A DNA stretch of 5,270 nt from Variovorax sp. (lineage in GTDB: Bacteria > Pseudomonadota > Gammaproteobacteria > Burkholderiales > Burkholderiaceae_C): assembly GCA_028292835.1 (NCBI GenBank), contig JAQGLP010000225.1:1-5270 (forward strand), read 5' to 3'. Under the pieces are notes generated by a model that was given only the letters and a program-made list of their open reading frames with translations, was not told the origin of the DNA and did not search any database. The translations under genes were made by a program, and so were the position numbers. Shown here piece after piece: positions 1 through 5,270 of the stretch (position 1 is the first letter of the stretch; every line of letters begins with the position of its first letter).

Positions 1-561
1 GCCGAGGTGCTGTACGACGCGGCCGACCCCTACGCGCGCCGCATCGTGATCGACCAGGGGGAGGGGGCCGGCATCGCGCCGGGCTCGCCGGTGATCGACG
101 AGCAGGGCGTGCTGGGGCAGGTGACGCTGGTGCAGCCCTTCACCAGCGAGGTGACGCTGGTGATCGACCGCGACCTGGCCATCCCGGTGCAGAACACGCG
201 CACCGGCGCGCGCAGCGTGGCCTTCGGCGACGCCAGCGCGCGCGCCAGCGGGCTGGAACTGCGCTTCATGGCGGCCAATGCCGATGTGCGGGAAGGCGAC
301 CTGCTGGCCACCAGCGGCGTCGACGGGGTCTACCCGGCGGGCTTGCCGGTCGCGAAGATCGACCGCATCGAGCGCCGGGCCGATTCGGCCTTCGCGCGCA
401 TCCACTGCGAGCCGCTGGCGCGCGTGACGGCGGCGCGCTACGTGATGGTGCTGGCGCCGGTCGGCATGGCGGTGGTGCCGCCGCCCGCGGCAGCCGCCCC
501 GGCCGGCCGCAAGGCCGAGCCCGGAAAGCCGGAGCCGAAGAAGAAAGGCGCTCCGCGATGA
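1..561 (+). CDS. mreC: Rod shape-determining protein MreC, C-terminal part (5' end outside window)
   Basis: MreC is a bitopic inner-membrane protein whose periplasmic part scaffolds the elongasome and links MreB filaments to PBP2 and MreD. The reading frame is open from base 1, so the N-terminal cytoplasmic tail, membrane helix and coiled coil lie outside the window. The 186 visible residues cover the beta-rich MreC core: the stretch around RIVIDQGEGAGIAPGSPVID (13-32), GVLGQV (36-41), and the family signature GVDGVYPAGLPVAKI (106-120). From about residue 157 the protein ends in a proline/alanine- then lysine-rich tail (PPPAAAAPAG, then KPEPKKKGAPR) that looks disordered; such tails vary among MreC proteins. 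The GTG at position 7 is only an internal codon and not a start. The stop TGA (559-561) overlaps the mreD ATG, which implies translational coupling. The identification is firm. Confidence 0.95.
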   Translation, partial: AEVLYDAADPYARRIVIDQGEGAGIAPGSPVIDEQGVLGQVTLVQPFTSEVTLVIDRDLAIPVQNTRTGARSVAFGDASARASGLELRFMAANADVREGDLLATSGVDGVYPAGLPVAKIDRIERRADSAFARIHCEPLARVTAARYVMVLAPVGMAVVPPPAAAAPAGRKAEPGKPEPKKKGAPR

Positions 562-1079
562 TCATGCGACCCGGCCAGCAGCAGCTCCTGCTGCCGGTCA
601 ACCCGCGCTTCCTGTGGGGCAGTCTGCTGGCGGCGCTGCTGCTGGCCATGGTGCCGCTGGGGCGCCTGGCCTGGCTGCCCGACCTGCTGGCGCTCGTCCT
701 CGTGTTCTGGGCGGTGCACCAGCCGCAGCGCATCGGCATCGGCACGGCGTTCGTCTTCGGGCTGGTGATGGATGTCCACCAGGGCACCCTGCTGGGGCAG
801 CACGCGCTGTCCTACAGCCTCCTCGCGTTCTGCGCGAGCCTGGGCCACCGGCGGCTGCTGGACTACCCGCTGGCGTCGCAGGCGCTGCAGGTGCTGCCGG
901 TGTTCGTGCTGTCGCACGCGGTCGGGCTGGCGATCCGCATGCTCGGCGGCGGGGTGTTCCCGGGCTGGGCGCTGGCGCTGGCGCCGCTGATCGAGGCGGC
1001 GCTGTGGCCGCTGGCGAGCGCGCTGCTGCTGGCGCCGCAACTGCGCACGCCCGAGCCGGACGAGAACCGGCCGCTCTAG
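558..1079 (+). CDS. mreD: Rod shape-determining protein MreD
   Basis: MreD is a small polytopic inner-membrane protein of the elongation machinery that works with MreC, PBP2 and RodA. The product is 173 residues, close to the usual MreD length. It is strongly hydrophobic, with likely membrane segments near residues 19-35, 39-54, 59-72, 84-96, 108-128 and 136-159. The signature GLVMDVHQGTLLGQHAL (68-84) sits in the middle, as expected for MreD. The polar C-terminus (TPEPDENRPL) should be cytoplasmic. The start at 558 is preceded by AAAGG (544-548) at 9 nt and overlaps the mreC stop as ATGA; a second ATG two codons later (564) is also possible. The gene is clearly in an operon with mreC. The family is poorly conserved in sequence, but context and signature make the call safe. 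Confidence 0.94.
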   Translation: MIMRPGQQQLLLPVNPRFLWGSLLAALLLAMVPLGRLAWLPDLLALVLVFWAVHQPQRIGIGTAFVFGLVMDVHQGTLLGQHALSYSLLAFCASLGHRRLLDYPLASQALQVLPVFVLSHAVGLAIRMLGGGVFPGWALALAPLIEAALWPLASALLLAPQLRTPEPDENRPL

Positions 1080-1131
1080 CGGGATGGATGGACAGGGCCT
1101 CCGCATGCCTCGCTTCGCATCGCCACCACCT

Positions 1132-1148
1132 GCCGGGAACCGCCCGGC
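1132..1148. other. GC-rich hairpin downstream of mreD
   Basis: The arms GCCGGG (1132-1137) and CCCGGC (1143-1148) form a 6-bp stem around the 5-nt loop AACCG. It lies 53 bp past the mreD stop, but no T-tract follows on either strand, so it is not a convincing intrinsic terminator. It may slow transcription, protect the mreCD mRNA 3' end, or be chance in GC-rich DNA. Confidence 0.3.
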
Positions 1149-1160
1149 CGCCTTGCGTTC

Positions 1161-1219
1161 TGCTATGAAAAACATAGCTTTCAACGCAGATGGGACTTGC
1201 GTCAGAGGTCAATTTGCCA
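1161..1219 (+). repeat. Repeat-like palindromic element in the mreD-mrdA gap
   Basis: The arms GCTATG (1162-1167) and CATAGC (1173-1178) are perfect inverted repeats around AAAAA. A second weaker pair, ACGCA (1184-1188) and TGCGT (1198-1202), follows, then GTCAGAGGTCAATTTGCC. The segment is much richer in A and T than its surroundings. From memory it resembles the short dispersed intergenic repeats of Comamonadaceae genomes that start with GCTATxAAAA, but only one clear copy is in this window, so repetition is not shown here. No transposase or target duplication is visible. It could equally contain promoter elements for mrdA, although no good -35/-10 pair was found. Confidence 0.4.
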
Positions 1220-1251
1220 TTGAATTGCCCGCGCCTTAAGCTGCCTCTTCC

Positions 1252-3222
1252 ATGACCGAGATTCGCAATGTCGCCGCCGAGCTGGCGCGCTTTCGCCGGC
1301 GCGTGTTCGTGATCGGGCTGGTCGTGCTCGCGGCTTTCGGGCTCCTGGTCGCGCGGCTGGTCTACCTGCAGGTGGTGCGCCACGAGGACCTGGCCGAGCA
1401 GGCCGAGAGCAACCGCACCGCGGTGCTGCCGGTGGTGCCCAACCGCGGCCTGATCTACGATCGCAACGGCATCCTGCTGGCTTCCAATTACTCGGCTTAC
1501 ACGCTGGAGCTGACGCCCTCGAAGGTCGGCAACGTCGAGGAAACCATCGACGCGCTGGCGCAGCTGCTCGACATCACGCCGCGCGACCGCCGGCGCTTCA
1601 AGCGGCTGCGTGAGGACTCGCGCAACTTCGACTCGATCCCGATTCGCACCCGCCTGAAGGTCGAAGAGGTGGCGCGCTTCGCGGCGCAGCGCTACCGCTT
1701 CCCGGGGGTGGAGATCAAGGCGCGGCTCTTTCGCAACTACCCGCACGGCGAGGTCGCCAGCCACGTGCTGGGCTACATCGGCCGCATCAACCAGGCCGAG
1801 AAGCTGGCGATGGAGGACTGGGAGGACGAGGACCAGGCCAACTACAAGGGGACGGAATACATCGGCAAGCTGGGCGTCGAGCAGAGCTACGAGAAGACCC
1901 TGCACGGCGTCACCGGCGTCGAGCAGATGGAGACCTCCGCCGGCGGGCGCGCGGTGCGCCGGCTCTCGGGCTACCCGGCGACGCCGGGCAACGCGGTGAT
2001 GCTGTCGCTCGACATCAAGCTGCAGAAGCTGGTCGAGGACATGTACGGCGAGCGGCGCGGCGCGCTGGTGGCGCTCGACCCGAAGACGGGCGAGGTGCTG
2101 GCCTTCGTCAGCAAGCCGACCTTCGACCCCAACATCTTCGTCGACGGCATCGACACCGAGAGCTGGAAGGAGCTGACCGAATCGCTCGACAAGCCGCTCC
2201 TCAACCGCGCGCTGCGCGGCACCTACCCGCCGGGCTCGACCTACAAGCCCTTCATGGCGCTGGCGGCGCTCGAGACCGGCAAGCGCGGCGCCAGCGTGGT
2301 GGTCAACGACCCGGGCTACTTCAACTTCGGCGGCCACCGCTTCGGCAGCCCCGAGGGCAACCTGGGCGGCGTCGACATGCGCCGCTCGATCCAGCTGTCC
2401 TCCAACATCTACTACTACTCGCTGGCCAACGAGATGGGCGTGGACCTGATCCACGACTTCATGGCGCCGCTGGGCTTCGGGCAGCTCACCGGCATCGACC
2501 TGGGCGGCGAACTGCGCGGCGTGCTGCCCAGCACCGAGTGGAAGCGCAACGCCTACAAGCGCCCCGAGCAGAAGAAGTGGTATGCGGGCGAGACCATCTC
2601 GCTGGGCATCGGCCAGGGCTACAACAGCTTCACCATGCTGCAGCTGGCGCAGGCTACCGCCACTCTCGCCGACGGCGGCATCAAGCACCGGCCGCACTTG
2701 GCGCTCGCCACGCGCGACACCGTGAGCGGGCAGGCCCGCCCCGTGCCGCAGCCGCCGCCGGACAACCTCGGCTACTCGGCGGCCAACGTGGCGGTGGTGC
2801 GCGAGGGGTTGGTCAGCGTCGTCACCAGCGGCACCGCGCGCGGCGTCTTCGCCGGCGCCGCCTACCAGGCGGCCGGCAAGACCGGCACGGCGCAGGCGGT
2901 GACGCAGGCCGCCAACACCCGCTATAACGCGCGCGCGCTGGAGGAGCACCAGCGCGACCACGCCCTCTTCATGGCCTTCGCGCCGACCAACGACCCGAAG
3001 ATCGCGCTGGCGGTGATCGTGGAGAACGCCGGCTGGGGCGCCGGCGCGGCGGCGCCGATCGCGCGGCGCGTGTTCGACTACTGGCTGCTCGGCCAGTATC
3101 CGAGCGAGGCCGACATGGCCGCCCTCAAGGTCGGCAAGGCCGTCGCGCCGATCGGCCGGCCGCGGCTTGCGAGCGAGGTGGACTGGCCGGCCGCGCAGGC
3201 CGCCGCGCCGTCGGCGCCCTGA
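1252..3222 (+). CDS. mrdA: Penicillin-binding protein 2 (peptidoglycan D,D-transpeptidase MrdA)
   Basis: PBP2 cross-links peptidoglycan peptides during lateral wall growth and works with the glycosyltransferase RodA and with MreBCD; it is the target of mecillinam. The 656 residues are slightly longer than E. coli PBP2 (633). In order: a short basic cytoplasmic tail, one membrane anchor (about 18-38), the pedestal/dimerisation domain with NRGLIYDRNG (64-73), YPHGEVASHVLGYIG (163-177) and IGKLGVEQ (204-211), then the transpeptidase domain. All three catalytic motifs are present: S329-T-Y-K332 with the nucleophile Ser329, S383-S-N385, and K543-T-G-T546. The C-terminus ends in an Ala/Pro-rich tail. 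No clear Shine-Dalgarno precedes ATG 1252. The start is chosen because MTEIRN plus the anchor is complete there, and the next in-frame GTG would cut into the anchor. The expected neighbour rodA does not follow on this strand. Confidence 0.96.
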   Translation: MTEIRNVAAELARFRRRVFVIGLVVLAAFGLLVARLVYLQVVRHEDLAEQAESNRTAVLPVVPNRGLIYDRNGILLASNYSAYTLELTPSKVGNVEETIDALAQLLDITPRDRRRFKRLREDSRNFDSIPIRTRLKVEEVARFAAQRYRFPGVEIKARLFRNYPHGEVASHVLGYIGRINQAEKLAMEDWEDEDQANYKGTEYIGKLGVEQSYEKTLHGVTGVEQMETSAGGRAVRRLSGYPATPGNAVMLSLDIKLQKLVEDMYGERRGALVALDPKTGEVLAFVSKPTFDPNIFVDGIDTESWKELTESLDKPLLNRALRGTYPPGSTYKPFMALAALETGKRGASVVVNDPGYFNFGGHRFGSPEGNLGGVDMRRSIQLSSNIYYYSLANEMGVDLIHDFMAPLGFGQLTGIDLGGELRGVLPSTEWKRNAYKRPEQKKWYAGETISLGIGQGYNSFTMLQLAQATATLADGGIKHRPHLALATRDTVSGQARPVPQPPPDNLGYSAANVAVVREGLVSVVTSGTARGVFAGAAYQAAGKTGTAQAVTQAANTRYNARALEEHQRDHALFMAFAPTNDPKIALAVIVENAGWGAGAAAPIARRVFDYWLLGQYPSEADMAALKVGKAVAPIGRPRLASEVDWPAAQAAAPSAP

Positions 3223-3232
3223 GGCCGCTCCG

Positions 3233-3991
3233 CTAGCGCAGGAACGCGTCGTAGCCGGTCTTCAGGATCAGCGCGCTCACCACCACGATGAAGACGACGC
3301 GCACGAAGCCCGCGCCGTGCTTGAGCGCCACGCGCGTGCCCAGCAGGCTGCCGGCCACGTTGGCCACGCCCATCGCCAGCCCGTACTGCCACCAGACATG
3401 GCCCTTGGCCGAGAGCAGCAGCAGCGCCGCCACGTTGGTCGCGCAGTTGATCAGCTTGGCCGAGGCCGCGGCGTTCAGGAAGTCGTAGCCGAGCCAGCGC
3501 ACGAACAGGAAGATCAGGAAGCTGCCGGTGCCCGGGCCGAAGAAGCCGTCGTAGGTGCCCACCAGCAGGCCGATGGCGCAGGCCGCCAGGGTTTCGTGGC
3601 GGCCGGCGAAGCGCGGGACGTGGTGGCGCCCCATGTCCTTGCGCGCCAGCGTGTAGGCCAGCACGGCCAGCAGCACGAAGGGCAGCACGCGCCGCAAGAA
3701 CCCGCCCGGGAACACCGTGACCGCCCAGGCGCCGCCGAAGGCCCCGGCAAAGCCGACCGCCGCGGCCGGCAGCAGGGTGCGCCATTTGATGTGCACGCGC
3801 CGGCTGAACTGCGCCGCGGCGGCGGCCGTGCCCCAGATCGAGGCGCTCTTGTTGGTGCCGATCAGGGTGGCCGGCGGCGCGAGCGGAAACACCGTGAAAA
3901 GCGCCGGCAGCAGGATCAGCCCGCCCCCGCCCACGATCGAATCCACGAAACCCGCCAGCAGCGAGGCGGCAGCAATGACCAGCATGTCCAT
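3233..3991 (-). CDS. TauE/SafE (sulfite exporter-like) family membrane permease
   Basis: This is a polytopic inner-membrane protein of the TauE/SafE family (formerly DUF81), whose members move small anions or organosulfur compounds such as sulfite, sulfoacetate or sulfolactate; the substrate here is unknown. It has 252 residues, the usual length, and about 7-8 hydrophobic segments (near 3-22, 73-93, 101-116, 134-146, 156-168, 184-195, 201-218, 229-243). The two halves are related, as in the family: GFVDSIVGGGG (14-24) matches GTYDGFFGPGTG (145-156), and GTNKSASIWG (45-54) matches the SAKLINCATN region (177-186). ATG 3991 is chosen because the hydrophobic first segment begins there; an in-frame ATG lies two codons later, and a 32-residue upstream extension to 4087 is not family-like. 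No good ribosome site sits at normal spacing; AGGAG (4020-4016) is about 24 nt away. It converges on mrdA with 10 bp between stops. Confidence 0.9.
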   Translation of the reverse strand: MDMLVIAAASLLAGFVDSIVGGGGLILLPALFTVFPLAPPATLIGTNKSASIWGTAAAAAQFSRRVHIKWRTLLPAAAVGFAGAFGGAWAVTVFPGGFLRRVLPFVLLAVLAYTLARKDMGRHHVPRFAGRHETLAACAIGLLVGTYDGFFGPGTGSFLIFLFVRWLGYDFLNAAASAKLINCATNVAALLLLSAKGHVWWQYGLAMGVANVAGSLLGTRVALKHGAGFVRVVFIVVVSALILKTGYDAFLR

Positions 3992-4023
3992 GGGCGGATT
4001 GTGGCAGCGAGAATGCTCCTGAT

Positions 4024-4051
4024 TTGATAGCGGCCGACACAATAGCGACAA
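4024..4051 (-). promoter_or_regulatory. Candidate sigma-70 promoter of the TauE-family gene
   Basis: Read on the - strand, TTGTCG (4051-4046) and TATCAA (4029-4024) are separated by 16 bp; each matches its consensus hexamer at four of six positions. Initiation would be near 4017, giving a leader of roughly 26 nt before ATG 3991. It lies in one of the few AT-richer patches of the window and downstream of the terminator at 4129-4155, which would suit an independent promoter. The match is only moderate and untested. Confidence 0.3.
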
Positions 4052-4128
4052 GCACTGCAGCCCGATTTCAGCCTCGAAGCACGGCACCGGCGCCGCCGGG
4101 AAGCCGCGGCGTGCGAAAACGACGGACG

Positions 4129-4155
4129 AAAAAAAGCGCCGTCCGGCGGCGCTTT
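4129..4155 (-). terminator. Intrinsic (Rho-independent) terminator, - strand
   Basis: Read on the - strand, AAAGCGCCG (4155-4147) pairs perfectly with CGGCGCTTT (4141-4133) around the loop CCGGA, and the T-run continues to 4129, giving seven T in a row. This is a textbook terminator for leftward transcription. It lies 253 bp beyond the stop of the thiamine-diphosphate enzyme and about 138 bp before the permease start. It therefore ends either a long 3' UTR of the former, a separate small RNA, or an attenuated leader of the latter. The + strand side has only TTT, so it is not clearly bidirectional. Confidence 0.85.
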
Positions 4156-4190
4156 ATGAAGATACCGGCATCTCGTGCGGATGCTTGGGT

Positions 4191-4210
4191 GGAATTCGTT
4201 GGAATTGTTC
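4191..4210. repeat. Short imperfect tandem direct repeat
   Basis: Two adjacent 10-bp units, GGAATTCGTT (4191-4200) and GGAATTGTTC (4201-4210), share their first six bases exactly. They lie between the terminator and the hairpin-rich core. No function is evident; a protein-binding site or chance are both possible. Confidence 0.3.
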
Positions 4211-4240
4211 GCGAAGTCTTGTCTCCTCGGTCCCCCGTCA

Positions 4241-4397
4241 GCGGGCGGGCCCGCAGCGAGTGGCAGGACTGTAGAAGATGCACCGCAACGGTGCATCGGG
4301 GATTACCCCTGGAATCGGTTCCGGCCGACAAGAGACCGGGGCGTTGTCGGATGGGTCGCAATCCCACCCCGGGCGCTTCGCGCGATGGCCCGCCCGC
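4241..4397. repeat. 11-bp inverted repeat bracketing the hairpin cluster
   Basis: GCGGGCGGGCC (4241-4251) is the exact reverse complement of GGCCCGCCCGC (4387-4397). In an RNA from either strand, these arms could close a domain of 135 nt holding most of the smaller hairpins. The left arm can also form a local hairpin (4241-4254), so the two structures would compete. Low sequence complexity (only G and C) means chance pairing cannot be excluded. Confidence 0.4.
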
Positions 4398-4407
4398 CCG
4401 GCCTCAC

Positions 4408-5270
4408 TCAGCCCTGTGCCGCCAGCGCGGCGCTGCGCAAGCCCTGCAGGGTGCCCGAGGGCGTGATGGCCTGCGGGTCCAGCAGGCAGTGCAGGACCGC
4501 CGGGCGGCCGCTGGCCCGCGCCCGCGCCAGCGCCGGCGCGAACTCCTCGGTGCGCTCGACGCGCTCGCCATGGCCGCCGAAGGCTTCGGCGTAGGCGCGG
4601 AAGTCGGGGTTCTTCAACTGCGTGGCGCTGACGCGGCCCGGGTAGTGGCGTTCCTGGTGCATGCGGATGGTGCCGTACATGCCGTTGTCGAGCAGCACCA
4701 CGAGCACCGCCAGGCCGTACTGCACCGCGGTGGCGAACTCCTGGCCGTGCATCAGGAAGTCGCCGTCGCCGGCGAACACCACCACCTCGCGCTGCGGCCA
4801 CAGGCGCTTGGCCCCGACGCTGGCGGGCAGGCCGTAGCCCATCGAGCCGCTGGTCGGCGCCAACTGGCTGGCAAAGGCGCGGAACGGCCAGAAGCGGTGC
4901 ACCCAGGTGGCGAAGTTGCCCGCGCCGTTGCAAAGGATCGCGTCGGGCGGCAGCACCTCGCGCAGGTGCCGCATGACCTCGCCCATCTGCAGCGCGCCGG
5001 GGATGCGGATGGGCGCCGGGTCGCTCCAGCGCAGGTACTCCGCATGCACGGCGGCCGTGTCGTCGCGCCAGGACGGCGGCGCGGCGGGGCGCAGGCCGGC
5101 CGCCGCTTTGGCGAAGGCCTGCGGCGTGGCGTGGATGCCCTGCGCCGGGCGGTAGAGCTTGCCCAGCTCGTCGGCGTCGGCATGCACGTGCACCAATGCC
5201 TGCTTCGGCTGCGGAATGGCCAGCAGCTCGTAGCCCTGGGACGGCACTTCCGACAGACGGCCGCCCACCA
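4408..5270 (-). CDS. Thiamine-diphosphate-dependent enzyme, acetolactate synthase-like, C-terminal half (5' end outside window)
   Basis: Members of this superfamily (acetolactate synthase, glyoxylate carboligase, benzoylformate decarboxylase and others) use thiamine diphosphate to cleave or join 2-oxoacids; the reaction here is not known. The frame is open through the right edge (the codon at 5268 is an internal GTG) and 286 residues are visible, about half of a typical 550-residue protein. They hold the end of the central domain (about 1-45), a linker, and the cofactor-binding domain with GSMGYGLPASVGAK (141-154) and the diphosphate/Mg motif GDGDF (167-171) to DN (194-195), followed by GMYGTIRMHQERHYPGR (196-212). 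The N-terminal domain with the catalytic glutamate is off the window, so activity cannot be judged. It lacks the sequence style of sulfoacetaldehyde acetyltransferase. It points the same way as the permease, 416 bp upstream of it, with a terminator between. Confidence 0.88.
   Translation of the reverse strand, partial: VGGRLSEVPSQGYELLAIPQPKQALVHVHADADELGKLYRPAQGIHATPQAFAKAAAGLRPAAPPSWRDDTAAVHAEYLRWSDPAPIRIPGALQMGEVMRHLREVLPPDAILCNGAGNFATWVHRFWPFRAFASQLAPTSGSMGYGLPASVGAKRLWPQREVVVFAGDGDFLMHGQEFATAVQYGLAVLVVLLDNGMYGTIRMHQERHYPGRVSATQLKNPDFRAYAEAFGGHGERVERTEEFAPALARARASGRPAVLHCLLDPQAITPSGTLQGLRSAALAAQG

Larger units (their letters stand above)
4156..4407 (-). ncRNA. Unassigned structured intergenic segment, possible - strand small RNA, leader or 3' UTR
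   Basis: This 252-bp stretch has no credible protein gene but an unusual number of inverted repeats. Stems, in + coordinates: 4168-4172/4180-4184 (GCATC/GATGC); 4241-4245/4250-4254 (GCGGG/CCCGC); 4277-4285/4289-4297 (9 bp, loop CAA); 4298-4301/4306-4309 (GGGG/CCCC); 4311-4314/4319-4322 (GGAA/TTCC); 4325-4331/4344-4350 (CCGACAA/TTGTCGG); and 4349-4355/4363-4369. The last is an unbroken 7-bp stem only in the - strand RNA, where a G-U pair replaces an A-C mismatch. A - strand terminator follows directly at 4155-4129. Neither a promoter of its own nor a known RNA family could be recognised; fragments resembling 6S RNA and the B12 box were judged too weak. Part of the structure may be chance at this GC content. 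Confidence 0.35.

Noticed and set aside
1214..1242. Promoter for mrdA (TTGCCA, 17 bp, TAAGCT)
   Set aside because: The -10 hexamer matches poorly, and the implied start would lie only a few bases before the ATG.
598..2961. 787-codon open frame on the - strand opposite mreD and mrdA
   Set aside because: It overlaps two secure genes, its translation is rich in Arg, Ala, His and Gln without any domain, and such antisense frames are typical shadows in GC-rich DNA.
3078..4055. 325-codon - strand frame overlapping the permease in another frame
   Set aside because: It is low complexity (Arg, Gly and Ala-rich), while the other frame encodes a clear TauE-family protein.
3992..4087. N-terminal extension of the TauE-family protein to an upstream ATG at 4087
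   Set aside because: The added 32 residues are polar and Cys-rich, precede the normal first membrane segment, and run across the promoter candidate; family members start close to ATG 3991.
4091..4111. Second terminator (CGCCGC/GCGGCG stem) near 4100
   Set aside because: The stem is real, but no T-run follows on either strand.
4205..4345. Cobalamin riboswitch on the - strand
   Set aside because: GAGGAGAC and GCCAC look like fragments of the conserved boxes, but the full B12 box, GGGAAGGC and the CCCCGCAACUGU core are missing or in the wrong place.
4349..4374. tRNA T-arm-like sequence GGGTCGCAATCCC
   Set aside because: The loop lacks the TTC of a T-loop, and no acceptor, D or anticodon arms fit at the right distances on either strand.
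4215..4375. 6S RNA on the - strand
   Set aside because: A hairpin followed by CUACAGUCCUGC resembles the 3' side of the E. coli 6S central bubble as I remember it, but I could not build the matching long closing stem and apical arm. A covariance-model search against the 6S family would decide it.

Overview
The window is a very GC-rich bacterial chromosome segment, and its gene content and protein style fit a betaproteobacterium of the order Burkholderiales, most likely family Comamonadaceae (Variovorax, Ramlibacter or Acidovorax type). This rests on the mreC-mreD-mrdA order, the look of the PBP2 and MreD proteins, and an AT-richer repeat-like element with a GCTATG/CATAGC palindrome resembling dispersed repeats I recall from that family. 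The organism assignment is inference; no ribosomal RNA or other marker is present.

Left part (1-3222, + strand): the cell-elongation (rod-shape) cluster. The 3' part of mreC is followed by mreD, with the two overlapping as ATGA, and then by mrdA (PBP2) after a 172-bp gap. MreC and MreD are parts of the inner-membrane elongasome, and PBP2 is its peptidoglycan transpeptidase. All three active-site motifs of PBP2 are intact. The gap before mrdA holds a GC hairpin and the repeat-like element, so mrdA may not be tightly co-transcribed with mreCD. The usual partner rodA does not follow mrdA here.

Middle part (3233-3991, - strand): a complete TauE/SafE-family membrane permease that converges on mrdA with only 10 bp between the stop codons. 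A weak promoter candidate lies just upstream of it.

Intergenic part (3992-4407): 416 bp without a protein gene. A textbook intrinsic terminator for - strand transcription sits at 4129-4155. The segment above it (4156-4407) is rich in hairpins, including a perfect 9-bp stem with a 3-nt loop and an 11-bp GC inverted repeat spanning about 157 bp. It could be the structured 3' UTR of the next gene, an independent small RNA, or a leader/attenuator for the permease. I could not assign it to a known RNA family by eye, and it is the most interesting item in the window.

Right part (4408-5270, - strand): the C-terminal half of a thiamine-diphosphate-dependent enzyme of the acetolactate-synthase-like superfamily, cut by the window edge. 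Its substrate cannot be told from what is visible.

No tRNA, rRNA, insertion sequence, CRISPR array or phage gene was seen. The coding content is ordinary core-genome material.
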